Under the pieces are notes generated by a model. The model saw nothing but the letters and a program-made list of their open reading frames with translations. It was not told the origin of the DNA and ran no database searches. Of a DNA stretch of 64,000 bases, positions 46,842-58,233 are shown one piece after another. Source of the stretch: Cryptomeria japonica (taxonomy: Eukaryota > Streptophyta > Pinopsida > Cupressales > Cupressaceae). Each line of letters begins with the position of its first letter. The stretch's first letter is position 1. The position numbers and the translations under genes are program-made. The DNA lies in assembly GCF_030272615.1 (NCBI RefSeq), contig NC_081405.1, positions 25,996,272 to 26,060,271 of the forward strand. The letters are read 5' to 3'.

Positions 46842-48497
46842 TGTGTGGGGGAAAAAGCGAGACTAGGTTATCATGCCCTAATCCTAACTTTTGACACACA
46901 TTACGGAATACGAAAGAGCCTAGAGGTATCACATAATTGGCTACTTCTTTTTGTGAAAGAGAGAGCCATGGGCTACCTATTAGGATTTCTATTCCTTTGT
47001 TGTAATTGAAAGGTAAGATTATGCAAGTTCAATTCCTAATGCTAAAATGCAAGTATGAACTAATAACAAGATTGCAGAATTAAACTTAAACAAGGGAAAG
47101 TTGTAAACACAAAGACAAGACAAGAATGCAGATGCGTACCCAGGGTCAAAATTTGACTGAAAATGTTCGGGACGGGGGCGTGGGCGCCACTGTCCTGATT
47201 CTGTCCCAGAACTGCACCTGAAACTACTATTTTGCACTCTGGAAAACTGTCTAAAATGCTGTTTGTCAGGAGGACCAGGGCGCCCAGTGCCTCTGTCCCA
47301 GGGACCAGGGTGCCCAATGCCCCTGTCCTCAGGACCAGGGTGCCCCATGCCCCTGTGTTGGTCTTTTGCTCTGCAATTTGGTGTGGAGTGCTATCTCAAC
47401 CTGCTTTTCCTGGATCTGTAACCTGTAGCATCGTCCGAGTCCTGAAACCTGCACTTATATATGAAAAAGGTGTTTGGGCGGCTATATAGGGTTTTGCCTT
47501 AGTCAAACCCCCACTTTGATGATTTCCACCTCCACGAATAGCCAAGTTGTATTGTAAAAGTAATGTGTGTGCAGACCTTGTGTGTGTGCAAGATCTAAAA
47601 TGCAAGTAAGCAAACTAGAGCAACCTAGAAAGTAAACCCTAATTGCTTGTAAATGATAATGTAAATGCTCTAAATCAAGATGCAAATTGATCTAAAGCAT
47701 GAATAAATGATATATTGAAGCTTATGTAAAGACATGAAAACAACATGAAATCATACCCAACCCCCAAGGGAGAGGTACAAGCCAATCTTCAGTTAGTAAT
47801 CTCCTATTGTTCTTCAATGTCTTCCAAGCCCTAAATGGATGAATGGAATTGATAAATGATTGATAGAGGGATGTTGAATGTTGTTGAAGTCTTCAAAGAT
47901 CTGCTCTTTTGCTGCATATGAGGTTCTTGAAAACAAAATTCCCATCCTTTCAAATGAAGAAAGAGAGCTCTTATGTATGAACCCTAGGTCGTAATTTCGT
48001 CTTTTGGCTGACCTAGAGATTGAATCTCCCACCAATTTCTTGGGGTTAATCTTTATTTTATGATTGGATCGTGCTCCTAAAATTTCGGGAAAAATGTCCG
48101 GGACCGTGTGCACTCCGGGCGCCATGGTCCTTGCAACTTTTCACCAAATTTTCAGGGCCATCAGATATGATGATTTTAGAGAGAATCCCGAAGTTACAGG
48201 TGATTTTGAGATGTTTTGACCCCCGAAATCAAGCCCCCAAGTTCAAAATAGGGCTTAATTAGGGTTTTTGATTAGATGATGTATTAGAGGAATAACATGA
48301 AAAGGGGCACACTTTAATGAAAGGGCCCAACTTTATGATGTGAAGGATGATGAAATAGGACCTTAGACCTAATTAATTTGATTAATTAAGTGCTAAAGGA
48401 GAAATGCAATGCAAAATGTAAAATGCACCAAGGCGGGTGCTAAACTAGGTGTGAAATTGTACCACCCTAGCAAGTGCGTACAATTTACGATGCTACA
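46842..48497 (-). repeat. G2 5' LTR (1,656 bp)
   Basis: It matches 35900-37557 throughout and ends GATGCTACA, followed by GTAAC (48498-48502). Confidence 0.93.
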
Positions 48498-48502
48498 GTA
48501 AC
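48498..48502. repeat. Target-site duplication GTAAC, right copy (G2)
   Basis: Partner of 35895-35899. Confidence 0.93.
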
Positions 48503-51204
48503 CAAGTTTCAAAAGATATTTGTCCAATGTAGCATACCAAGCTCTAGGAGCTTGCTTCAATCCATATAAAGATTTCCTTAACCTGCAAACTGTATCTTTG
48601 TCATCTGTCAAAGAAAATCCATCAGGTTGTTCAATGTAAACTTCCTCTTAATGATCACCATTCAAAAATGCACATTTAACATCCATTTGATATACTTTAT
48701 AGTTCTTGTGTGTTGCAAAAGTTAAGAATAGTCTGACTACCTCAATTCTAATTACCAGTGCAAAGGTTTCATTGTAGTCAATTCCTTCTTTCTGTGAATA
48801 TCCCTTACACATTAATCTTGCTTTGTTTCTGATTGCCTTACCATATTCATTAAGTTTATTTCTGAATACCCATTTAGTTCCAATTACATTTTTGTTTTTA
48901 GGTCGAGCCAATGTCCATGTGTTATTCTTTTCAATTTGTTCCAATTCACCTTCCATAGCTTTAATCCAATGTTTATCTTTACATGCCTCATTAATAGTTG
49001 TTGGTTCAATTTCAAAAATTAAACATACCTCTTCATTTGCCAGTCTTCCTCTAGTGATTACACCTTGATACTTATTCCCAATTATCTAACTTTCAGAGTG
49101 ATTCAATCTTACATACCTGGGTGTATTCACTTGTTGTTGTTCTTAAGTCACTGTGAACTTCTTAGATGATGCTGGTGTGACTGGATCAACATTTTATACT
49201 GGTGTACTCATTGTAGGTTCATTTGTGCTTATCTCAATTGTCGGTTCAAAGTCCATAGACCTTGAATTACCTCTAAATTTTTCATCAATCTTCACATTTG
49301 CACTCTCAATGATTTTTTGCAATCTCTTATTAAAACATATATATGCCTTGCTCTTAGATGAATAACCAAGAACTATTCCTTCATCACTTATAGGATCAAA
49401 TTTGCCAATATAATCATCTTTCCTAATATAACATTTGCTTCCAAATATTCTAAAACATTTAAGAGTAGGAGTATTACCAAACCATAGTTCATGAGGGGTC
49501 TTACCAGTTTCACCTTTGATTTGAACTTTGTTGAATGTGTAAACAGATGTATTCATTGCTTCTCTCCAATAAACATGAGGTAGGTTTGCTTCTGATATCA
49601 TGCTTCTAGCTGTATCCAGAATAGTTTTGTTCTTCCTTTCCACAACTCCATTCTGCTGGGGTGTCTGAGGTGCTGATAATTGTCTTATGATTCCATTCAC
49701 TTCACAAAATGTATTAAATTCCCTAGATGTGAATTCACCTCCTTGATCCGATCTCAAACATTTGATTTTCTTACTGGTTTCATTCTCTACCATTACCTTG
49801 AATAGTTTGAATTTCCCCAAAGCTTATGATTTCTCCCTGAGAAAAGTAACCCAACACATTCTAGAATAATCATCAACGATTAACATAAAATATCTATCTC
49901 CTTGTAAACTTCTAGTTCTTGTTGGACCACATAAATCAGTATGAATTAAGTCAAGAACATTATTGGATTTTTCTGGAATACTTTTAAAAGTTGCTCTAAC
50001 TTGCTTTCCAAATTGACATTCCTTACATATCAGATTGTGAGGTTTTATAATCTTAGGTAAATCCCTTACTGCCTTAGTAGTACTGATTTTCACAATGCAA
50101 TCAAAATTTACATGGCAAAGTCTTTTATGTCATAACCAACTTTCATCAATATGTGCAATCAAGCATGTCTTCTCATTGTTATTCAAATGAAAGATATTAC
50201 CTCTAGTATGATTCTCCTTCATTAGCATAGTAATATGATTTGTCTCTATTCTTCTTAAATCTATATCTCTGATATTCAGGGTTAGGCTTATATGTTCTTT
50301 TAGCTTCTTCTTTCAATCTTGCAGGTCTATCAGGACACCTAGATGCCATATGACCAATTTTATTGCAGTTAAAACATTTAAATGGTGCTTTATCTTCATA
50401 CTTGCTTCCAACTGGACCTTTAGGCATTTTCCTTGCAAATAGTGCTTCAAGCTCTTCAAGTTATTCATTCTCTCTTTTGATTTCTTCAAGTTGTCTAGCA
50501 TAGAGTGATTTCCAATCATAATTTTCAAATGAAGATGATGACGTTGCAGATGATGATGTTTTGAAAGCCAAATTTGTCTTAATTGTAGCAACAGGACCAA
50601 ATTCCTCAAGTTCAAAAGCTGAAAGTTTTCCAACCAGAGTATCTCTAGATACTGATGTATTAGGCAGTGTTCTCAATTCATTAATAGCAGTTACTTTCAT
50701 TTTGTATTCTAGTGGCAATGCTCTTAAAACTTTAAAAACAATTTCATCTTCACTTAATGATCCTCCACAACATTGTATACCCAAAATAATTTCATTAACT
50801 CTTTCCATAGAAGCATAAATCCTTTCATCTTCTTCCATTTTCAGAATTTCATACCTGACCCGGAAGCATTCCAGTTTTGCAATTTTGACAGTGGTATCAC
50901 CTTCATTCAATGTCTCCAATTTATCCCAAATAGCTTTAGCAGTAGATCAGTCTGATAATCCCATGATTTGTTGATCTGACAATGCACTCAAAAGTGCTTC
51001 TCTTGCTTTGCAATCATTCTCCTGATCTTTAGCCAGGGTAGGTGGATTAGGTTGACTCTGTGTAGGACCAACATAGCCATTATTTGTAACATCCCATATG
51101 TATTTTCCAATGAAATCCAAATGTGTCTCCATTCTAATCTTCCATATACCATAGTTAGTTCCATCAAGCTTCGGACTGTCCTTCCAGAAATAGTTAGTTG
51201 TCAT
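48503..51204 (-). pseudogene. C3 gag, integrase and RT N-terminal part
   Basis: Gag starts at an ATG at 51204 (MTTNYFWKDSPKLDG), with a stop near 50945. The zinc knuckle CFNCNKIGHMASRC (about 50373) is intact. The protease DSG motif is missing: after YANEGESY the reading goes straight to the GAG-pre-integrase region. The integrase core is complete for catalytic residues (HTDLCGP, SDQGGEF, GVVERKN). RT begins near 48956 (MEGELEQIEKNNTW) and runs to [23 protein letters not shown], where G2 interrupts it. Several single stops separate the open segments. Confidence 0.9.
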
Positions 51205-51245
51205 AGAATCTCCTCAAGTTGTTAAACTTCTGCAAAAAGAGAACT

Positions 51246-51259
51246 TGGCTCGAATACCA
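51246..51259 (-). other. C3 primer-binding site
   Basis: The minus strand reads TGGTATTCGAGCCA next to the LTR end TTGTTAGG, a Met-tRNA-like site. Confidence 0.75.
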
Positions 51260-51261
51260 AT

Positions 51262-52126
51262 TGTTAGGACCCGGAGGCAACTGAGAGGGGGGGGGTGAAT
51301 CAGTTGTCTATTAATTTCAACCCAAATATAACTTAACCAAAGTTAATGCATAATACTGGTAAACCAAACTTAATTTTGGTTGACAGTTTAATAGTTAATA
51401 ACAATATCGAAAAGTTTAAATGGGGTCTGCACATGTAGAAAGGCCAACTATCTAAAGGTCACTGCTCAATCACAAAATGGGAGTCACATTGACTACAATT
51501 GGATGGTTAGATCCAATGATAATGTATTGCTCAAATTAGCATCTTTATATGCTCGATTCAGTACCGGTTAAGCTCTGATTGTCTTCTTTATACCTTCCTT
51601 GAATCTTCAAATGATGTCTGTGTGTATAGCTCTGCTTATACCAAATATCACAACCTTGTAATACCTTATTACATTTCTTTTCTCAATCTCACAAATGAGA
51701 TCTTACATATATACCAAAATCTAAGACCAAATGTGTAGGTCGGCTTATTAAAAATATTACAATCAAATCAATTACAAATGAATCAATATGCGATGCATCA
51801 TGTCGGCTCAATGCATTTACAATAATAACCAATCAATAAGACATCTCCATAACGTGTCGTGCTGATCTAGAATAGATAACACTTGTCGATTCATAACCTA
51901 GACCTATTTGCTGGTAACAGCAAATATGCAAACTCAATTAGACCAATAACTAAATCACCAAAACCAAGTGTCCAAACAATGTCTTCGACATAGTCAAGTA
52001 ATCTACAGATGATAACAGATCATCCTCAGTGCCGGTGAAAAATATAACCTACCGGTGAACCAGATAAGTGTTGATAAGTGTTGACATCAATGATAAAACT
52101 AATGTAACACATCCATAATACCAACA
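51262..52126 (-). repeat. C3 5' LTR (865 bp, with deletions)
   Basis: It shares both ends and most sequence with 32319-34514. Near 51410 it lacks ~150 bp, including the GTGGAAACCC module, and near 52060 it lacks a segment around the left copy's insertion point. TCACA follows at 52127-52131. Confidence 0.88.
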
Positions 52127-52131
52127 TCACA
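52127..52131. repeat. Target-site duplication TCACA, right copy (C3)
   Basis: Partner of 32314-32318. Confidence 0.9.
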
Positions 52132-52521
52132 TTGATGCATTGGTAGAAAGGAAATTATGCATATCATGAGGAATAAGTAATGTTGTAGGTTGCCTATCTC
52201 ATGGTAAAAGAATTAGAATATGGTGCATTGATGAAGGTGAAATATACCTATCGTGTGTGTAGTATGTTATTGTGGAAATAAATTAAGTAATGATGTTAAA
52301 ATACCCTAGAGAAATATTATTGACATTGTGTTATTTCCGCTTGCATTATTTCATGAAATGAGCAATGATGTATGTTAATATTAGTTAATTGATTAATGAA
52401 TGTAAATAGATGGAGATGTTATATGTTGCATTAGTTGTTATTAGATGTTAATAATTTTTTTTTATCTCCATTCATATATATTATTGTTTAGTTTCTTTAG
52501 GGTATTTTGGCGGGCATTACA

Positions 52522-52526
52522 CCTCA
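52522..52526. repeat. Target-site duplication CCTCA, right copy (X)
   Basis: Partner of 27212-27216, directly after GGGCATTACA. Confidence 0.75.
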
Positions 52527-54461
52527 AGAGTAGAGAGCACCGAGCTATGTAGCTATGGCCGCTAGTAGATCTGGACAGAGTCACTCCTGAACTAAGAGTA
52601 GAGGTGTGACAAGACCATTATGATGGGATCCACCTAGTGGAGATCCTAAGGTAGGAGAATCTGGAGATGGTACAAGTGCAGCGAGACCAACAACATCTAG
52701 AGGTAGTCATGCCTGATCTTGTTTATCTTGATGTTTGTATAGACATTGACATGTGTATCATTCTTTTTGATGTATCTCTTATATAGACTTGATATCATTT
52801 GTATTTTTGACATGATTTGGGAGATTTGTATGAAATGCCATAGTGATTTTTCCTTGAACCCACATGCAGTTCTTGTATATGATTATGTGTTTTTATATGA
52901 TGATGCATATGTATGGATGTCATGATTTATATCTTATATGCTTATAGATGTTTATATGTCATGATTTGTATTTATGAATGCATATGATGGTTGTTATTCA
53001 TTTTTACGATGAGCTATATTATCTTCGTGTGATCTACATGTATTATGATGGTGCTAATGCATATGCTTATATGGAATGATGATAATTTTATAAATAATTT
53101 GATGTATGATGATGCTAATGTTTATGTATGGATGAATGCATTTTACTTTATACTTTAAAGGCTTATAGGCATGTTGATATAATTTGATGTTTATGATGTC
53201 TACGTAGTGTGTGTTTTCTATTGGATGAGTAATTTCATCATGATGTGATCTATATTTTTTGAAGGTGATATATGTTGAATATGCCTATATGATGACTTGT
53301 TGATTCATGTTCATGTATGATAATGGATTATGCAAATAATGATGTTGTATGTATGAGGTTAATGCATATGAATGTGTACAATGTTCTATGATATGACATA
53401 TTTATAAATGAATGCCTTTGTTTTATAATTTGATGTGATGTATAGATGTATGGATGTATGATGATGACAAATACAATTAAATGCAATTAATATGATATAC
53501 AACTAAATGTACTGATATATAGTGATTTAAAATGATATGCAACTAAAGGTAATGATTGAATCATATGCAATGAAATGATATGAATTAAATAAAATGATTT
53601 GTAATCATGGTAATCATGCAAATGGATTTATACAATGTTGTCATTCCATTGGCCAATTGTGTGTGCTCTTCTTATCATCATTGAGTTTTTTAAAATGTTG
53701 GAAGTTAAGAACAAACATCAATGGTAAATTGAACCATGATGAACTGAGTACAACTTACATGGATTTTGATATTGCGAAATAACACAAGCGTCGAGGTATA
53801 ATTAAACCAAGACGACCTGAGTGTTGTTTGCATAAAAACAGGCAAGACTGAACCATCAGTATATGCAAATCGAAAATGTCTTCAATGATATGTTTCCAAT
53901 CATGTCTTGCAACTAATTGGTATAGTACAAATGATCCACTCACAGATAGCAGACAAAGAGAATATAAGACCCCTTTCTTGCTTCTCTAGTCCAAGACACC
54001 TGTGAGTCTCTTTGGAGATCTGACAACTAAAAATCAAGATATAAATAGTCAAAACTCATGCTAAAGTAATCAAACCATGATTCAGAATAGATCATCCATC
54101 GTGTTTTATTTTAATGATCCTAAAGTTGAGTCTAACGATGTGTGTTCAATTGTTCAATGTTGAATTGCATTTGGATTAGAATGTTTTGATGTTTTTTTCC
54201 CTATTGTTGGTTGTCTATTTTGTCGAAGCCTAAAAATGGATGGCCCCCACTGAGTTTAGGATTGTGCCCCCAGTCTTAGATACAACTTTGATATGGATAC
54301 ATATACTTGATTACCAATCCATGGTGAGTCATTATGTGGATGAATTTTTTGATAATTACAGATAGTGACTATGCTAAGTGTATCAAAAATTATACTTCAT
54401 TGTAAGTTGCGAATACTAGCTGATGGATTAGATGAAATGGATGCAAAAGGTATGACATATG
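52527..54461 (+). pseudogene. G1 PMD gene tail and downstream spacer
   Basis: 52560-52720 aligns by eye with the PMD tail of G3 near 60040-60150 (AGAGTAGAGGTGTGACAAGACC against GAGAGCCAAGGTGTCACGGGGCC, then GATCC...GGAG). From 53460 on, blocks match G3: the 'ATGATATGCAACTAAATG' repeats (against 60420-60550) and 'ACACAAGCGTCGAGGTATAATTAAACCAAGACGACCTGAGTG' (against 60735). The match stops near 54461, where G3's LTR is proposed to start. No intact ORF. Confidence 0.6.
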
Positions 54462-56682
54462 TGTAATGACCCTACCCTAGTCGGCCTTGTAAAACCCGTT
54501 TGACCTTGGTTGACCTCCTACGTGGCATTCTTGAATGGTGGATTTACCGTTATGTAATGTGGTAGATTAGATTATATGTATCTTGTGCATACCTATTATT
54601 GTGCTTTTGCATCGATTCTTGTGTAAATGTAATTGTTCCCTAATTCTTGTTATAAATCTTGAGCTAACCCCTTCATTGAATATGTATATAAATGTATGCT
54701 TGCGTGACTCATGGTTACAGGAGATTGTAGGTACTATATTGCCTTGGTGCGAGATTCATCTCCTTCAGGATTCGCAGGGTTGAGTATACATCCTTCATCC
54801 TTAAAATTCGGATTAGGTGGTCATTAAACTCTCATCTTGCCTTAGCCATGATCAAGTGAGCATCATGTGTAGTCCGTAGGGTTCTTTTTTCATTTGGGTT
54901 GCGTGTTGTGTGATTGGTGGACTTTCTTGGCTTGCGTGCCTTGTGTGTGGTGAATGAAGTATTTTAACCTAAGTATTTAATTCAATTTAATGTATTGATT
55001 TATGCATTAGTAATTGAGAAATTAAAATAGATAGGTTTCTTTTAGGTGATTAATCATTAATTAAAAAGATCGATTTATTTATGTGGTAGCGAATTTAATT
55101 ACTTAGGCTTTTTTTTAAAAAAAAGGAAATATTTAAAGTTATTTGAAATATAATTAATTTACCCTTTTTTGCATTTTGGAAAAAGAAAGGTTATTTTTAC
55201 TTATTTAAGAAAATCATATTTTATTAGTGTATGTGGGAAAAGTGGGCTGATAGAATTCAATATGTGAAAATGTTCCAGAATACTAGTCCACACACACACA
55301 CAAGACTTCTTGATGCAAGCTATGGAGTAACAAAGTATTACTCAGCTTCCCAAGGTGGGTCCCATGGTTCTCTATCTCACAATGTCCCTCAAACCAATGT
55401 TTTTGCTCTCAGATCACTGAGCAAAATGGTTTAGGGATGGCAAATGCAAGAACGAGGGATGCTTTGATAGATTTTAGTATGAGATGCATTCTAAGCTATG
55501 CATGATTTTAAAATGCAATAAACTAGATGATAAGATGACAAGATTAGTATGAGTACTATCCTAACATGATATATTTAGTCTATGATTGAGATAAATGATA
55601 AAGAAAGTATTCTAAACATGCATATTTAGACTAGTTTCTATTCTAAAGAGAGGCTAAATGATGAGCATAAAAATGATATGTAAGCTTGAATGTATTTGAG
55701 CATAAGTGTGATACTACAAATTTGAAGGATGATTGTTAAAAATGGAGGAATGAGAGCTCTATTTATAGCAAGAATAGGGCAATGGATGGTCAAGATTGAA
55801 TGGTTTAATCAAGGGTTGAGTTTGAAAGTTGGGGATCCATGTTTGTAATTGGCACCAATGAAATGGTGACAAGTGTCAACATAGGGTTGGGTTGAGAGAA
55901 GGGGTTGGAGGCATTCAATACCTGAGAAGACCTCATGGTTATCTAGAGGGTAAGGGTCAAGCTTAAGTTAGGTTTACCCAATGGATTAAGACTTAATCCA
56001 AGGATAAACCTTTGTGCAAATGATTAAGAGATAATCATGGTCAAAGCATTAAAGGCCTGATGAGACCCTTGGGTTGGATGAAGGTTGAGTCAAATCAAAT
56101 GTTTTAACCATGTAGGAGGGTTTGAGTTAACCATTAATGGTTATTGGAGACTTTGGGGGATTAAGTGGTTGAAAGTTGGAAGCCTTTAATGGTTATCAAA
56201 GACTTTGAGGAATTAAGTGGTTGAAGGTTGAAAGCCTTTAATGGTTATCAAAGACTGAGGTTTTGAGAAGTGACTTCCCTCTGCTTAGGGATGTGACAAA
56301 GTTTAGAGGAGGGGTTAGGTTAATTAGAAGTGATTAGAAGATTCTAGAAGGGATTAGAAAGGGGTTTGGGATTTTGCAAGTGGATGGAGGGATAATAGGA
56401 TTTAATTGAAATAAAGTAATTTATTCAATTTGGTTGCAATTTGGAGAAATTAAATAAATTAGATTTATTCAATTTTAGGATAACTATTTAATTAAATTTG
56501 AATTTAATTGAATAAAATGATTTATTCATTAAATGGATATAGTGAATTTAATTTAAATAAATTGAGTAATTTACTTAATTAAATAAAAGAATGTGGGTAT
56601 TTTAATTAAATTGGATTTAATTAAATAGATAAATGAACATAAAATATTCATTTAGGAATATGGTCATTTTTATATGTCTACA
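54462..56682 (-). repeat. G3 3' LTR (boundaries tentative)
   Basis: The right end TCTACA abuts a polypurine tract, so that end is firm. The left end TGTAATGACCCTACC is chosen because G1-like sequence stops there. CTATTTATAG at 55759-55768 gives TATAAATAG on the minus strand. No protein-coding content is apparent. Confidence 0.6.
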
Positions 56683-56700
56683 TTTTGCCCCTCTTTGAAG
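56683..56700 (-). other. G3 polypurine tract
   Basis: The minus strand reads CTTCAAAGAGGGGCAAAA, then the LTR start TGTAGAC, at the same relative position as in G2. Confidence 0.7.
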
Positions 56701-57128
56701 TGACATGTGTGCACATGTTATTTCAAAGAAAATGATGCCTTATCATGATTTATGATCAAATGCAATTTTTGTGCCGCTCTTATGATTTACCAGTTGTGCC
56801 CCGGATTTGATTTGATGTGTGATGCCCCAGATTTGATTTTTGATGGTGATGCCCCCTCGAGAAATGAATCAATATTTTGAAATTTTTTTGATTTAATTTG
56901 ATGAGTTGCGTTTGATGTGTATGATTTTGTGCATGTGAAATGTGGGGAAATTGATTCTTCTCTCGATAAGTTACAAATGTTATGGTATAGGGGAGACCAC
57001 GACCATATTACAGGGCCATTGGGCTAACCCTAATTTCATTTTCCTCTTATAAAAGGGGAAAAGGGCTTGAATTAGATTCATTTGTGCTTTGTTGACTTTG
57101 AAGAAAGAGAATTTGGTCTGCAAAGAAA

Positions 57129-57203
57129 ATGCCTATTCCGTATCATAGACACCGCTTCGAGCACGTTCGAAGGTACCAGAGACCTACAGTGCATGGACCA
57201 CCC
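57129..57203 (+). pseudogene. G3 PMD gene exon 1 (75 nt, open)
   Basis: ATG followed by 25 codons with RFEHVRRYQRP and the donor GTAAGT at 57204. Length and pattern are the same as in G1 exon 1, and this copy has no stop. Confidence 0.75.
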
Positions 57204-58233
57204 GTAAGTCAACATTTTTGACCCTCTTTTGACTTTTCATTTTGTCATTTTTAGTCATTTTTTGATTTTCAAAGTTCGGGTTTAACAATTTAGCACGTCT
57301 AGGGCATAGATTAGTGCATACGAAGTTTTAAGTAGCGCATCAAGTCAAATATAAGGGGTCACGTCCGAAATAGATAGGATAGTGCATAAAAGAAATAGGT
57401 TAGCGCATATAGGTAGAATAGTGCATGGCAACCATCGGGTAGCACGTCAGGTCAACAAGTTAGCGCGTAGGGTAGACCTAGTGCATAGGGGTTGCAGGGG
57501 TTCACATAGGTAAGGGGGTTTAGCGCGTAGGGATAACCTAGCGCATAGGGTCAAACGGGTAGCGCCTAGGAAGTGTGGGTCAGCGCGTAGAGTCAGTCTA
57601 GCGCATAGGGTAGGTTAGGTGGTGCATGGGGGGAAAGATGTAGCGCTTAGAGTCAATCTAGCGCATAGGGTAAATAGATTAGCGCGTAGGAAAGACAGCC
57701 TAGCGCATGGGGGAGTTTTAGTGCAGCGGGAGTCTGTTTTAGCGCATCTGAAAAAAATTTGTGAGATGAGCCGATTTGTAAAATTTTTGCGTCATGCTGT
57801 CATGATTTTATGGATTTGTCCAATATGAGTGTTTATATAACTTGTTTTGATTTGCGATATTCCAAGTTATGTATAGATATCAATGTGTTTGTGTTGATCA
57901 AAATATGATTTATTTGTGTGTTCTGTTTCAAGTTCAATGTGTGAAGCCTGAGTTGTGTTACAAGCTGATATGGGTTGGAAACTTGAGCTATTTTACAAGC
58001 TAATATGGGTGGGAAACTTGAGTTGTTTTACAAGTTTGTGTGATTTGTGGAGACTTGAGTTGTGTTACAAGTTTTGATATGGTTGTTGAGAACTTGAGTT
58101 GTTTTACAAGTTGATAGGATTTTGAACTTTGATATAGATGAGCAAATTGTTTCATGTGGTTGACGTGAGTTTGATTTTGATATCTTTGTTTTGATGTGGA
58201 AACTGATATTGAATTTGTTTTGCTTGTTGACAG
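57204..58233 (+). repeat. G3 PMD intron 1 with two repeat arrays
   Basis: GTAAGT to TTGTTGACAG. Block A (about 57290-57760) has about twenty copies of degenerate 'TAGCGCATAGG / TAGCGCGTAGG / TAGTGCATAGG' at about 20-30 bp spacing. Block B (about 57930-58125) has about five copies of a 35-40-bp unit around 'AACTTGAGTTGTTTTACAAG'. A 69-codon ORF at 57619-57828 is only a reading of block A. Confidence 0.75.

Larger units (their letters stand above)
35900..48497 (-). mobile_element. G2: complete Tat-type Gypsy element with an antisense PMD gene (12,598 bp)
   Basis: Two LTRs (1,658 and 1,656 bp), primer site, polypurine tract and 5-bp GTAAC duplication are all present. On the minus strand pol runs protease, RT, RNase H, second RNase H, integrase: the Gypsy order with the extra RNase H typical of Tat elements. 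Between integrase and the polypurine tract a gene on the opposite strand encodes a PMD protein. No standard gag is present. LTR divergence is about 3% in the first 105 bp. Confidence 0.93.
32319..52126 (-). mobile_element. C3: Ty1/Copia element split by Gypsy element G2
   Basis: The minus-strand order is LTR 51262-52126, primer site, gag (from 51204), integrase, RT (to 48503), [G2], RT from 35894, RNase H, polypurine tract, LTR 32319-34514. TCACA flanks both sides. The two LTRs differ strongly in length because of an insertion in the left one and deletions in the right one, so it is old. C3's proteins are related to those of C1. Confidence 0.93.
27217..52521. mobile_element. X: LTR-type insertion in the G1 PMD gene, itself hosting C3
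   Basis: Ends are TGTAGTGTC...GGGCATTACA with a CCTCA duplication. Once C3 (32319-52126 plus one TCACA) and the Copia LTR piece (about 27235-28690) are removed, about 4.0 kb remain without recognisable coding sequence. A large solo LTR or a non-coding LTR element would fit. Read on the minus strand it starts TGTAATGCCCGCC, a common LTR start. Internal structure is otherwise unresolved. Confidence 0.6.
21900..54461 (-). mobile_element. G1: Tat-like Gypsy element with antisense PMD gene; pol not in window
   Basis: G1 is inferred by comparison with G3. An LTR-like region (to about 23770), an antisense PMD gene (24087-27211, resuming at 52527) and a spacer (52720-54461) align by eye with 55200-61400 of G3 in the same order. 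The element is split by X and then by G3, which apparently begins at 54462. The left boundary is uncertain and pol would lie right of the window. Confidence 0.6.

Noticed and set aside
55287-55302. (CA)n run in the G3 LTR, also at 34428-34440
   Set aside because: Short microsatellites with no further structure.
57290-57760. The GCGCAT array as a CRISPR array
   Set aside because: Repeats are short and degenerate with irregular spacing, in a plant retrotransposon intron. There is no leader and there are no cas genes.
57619-57828. 69-codon ORF over the G3 intron array
   Set aside because: It is only one frame through block A, with no conservation in G1.
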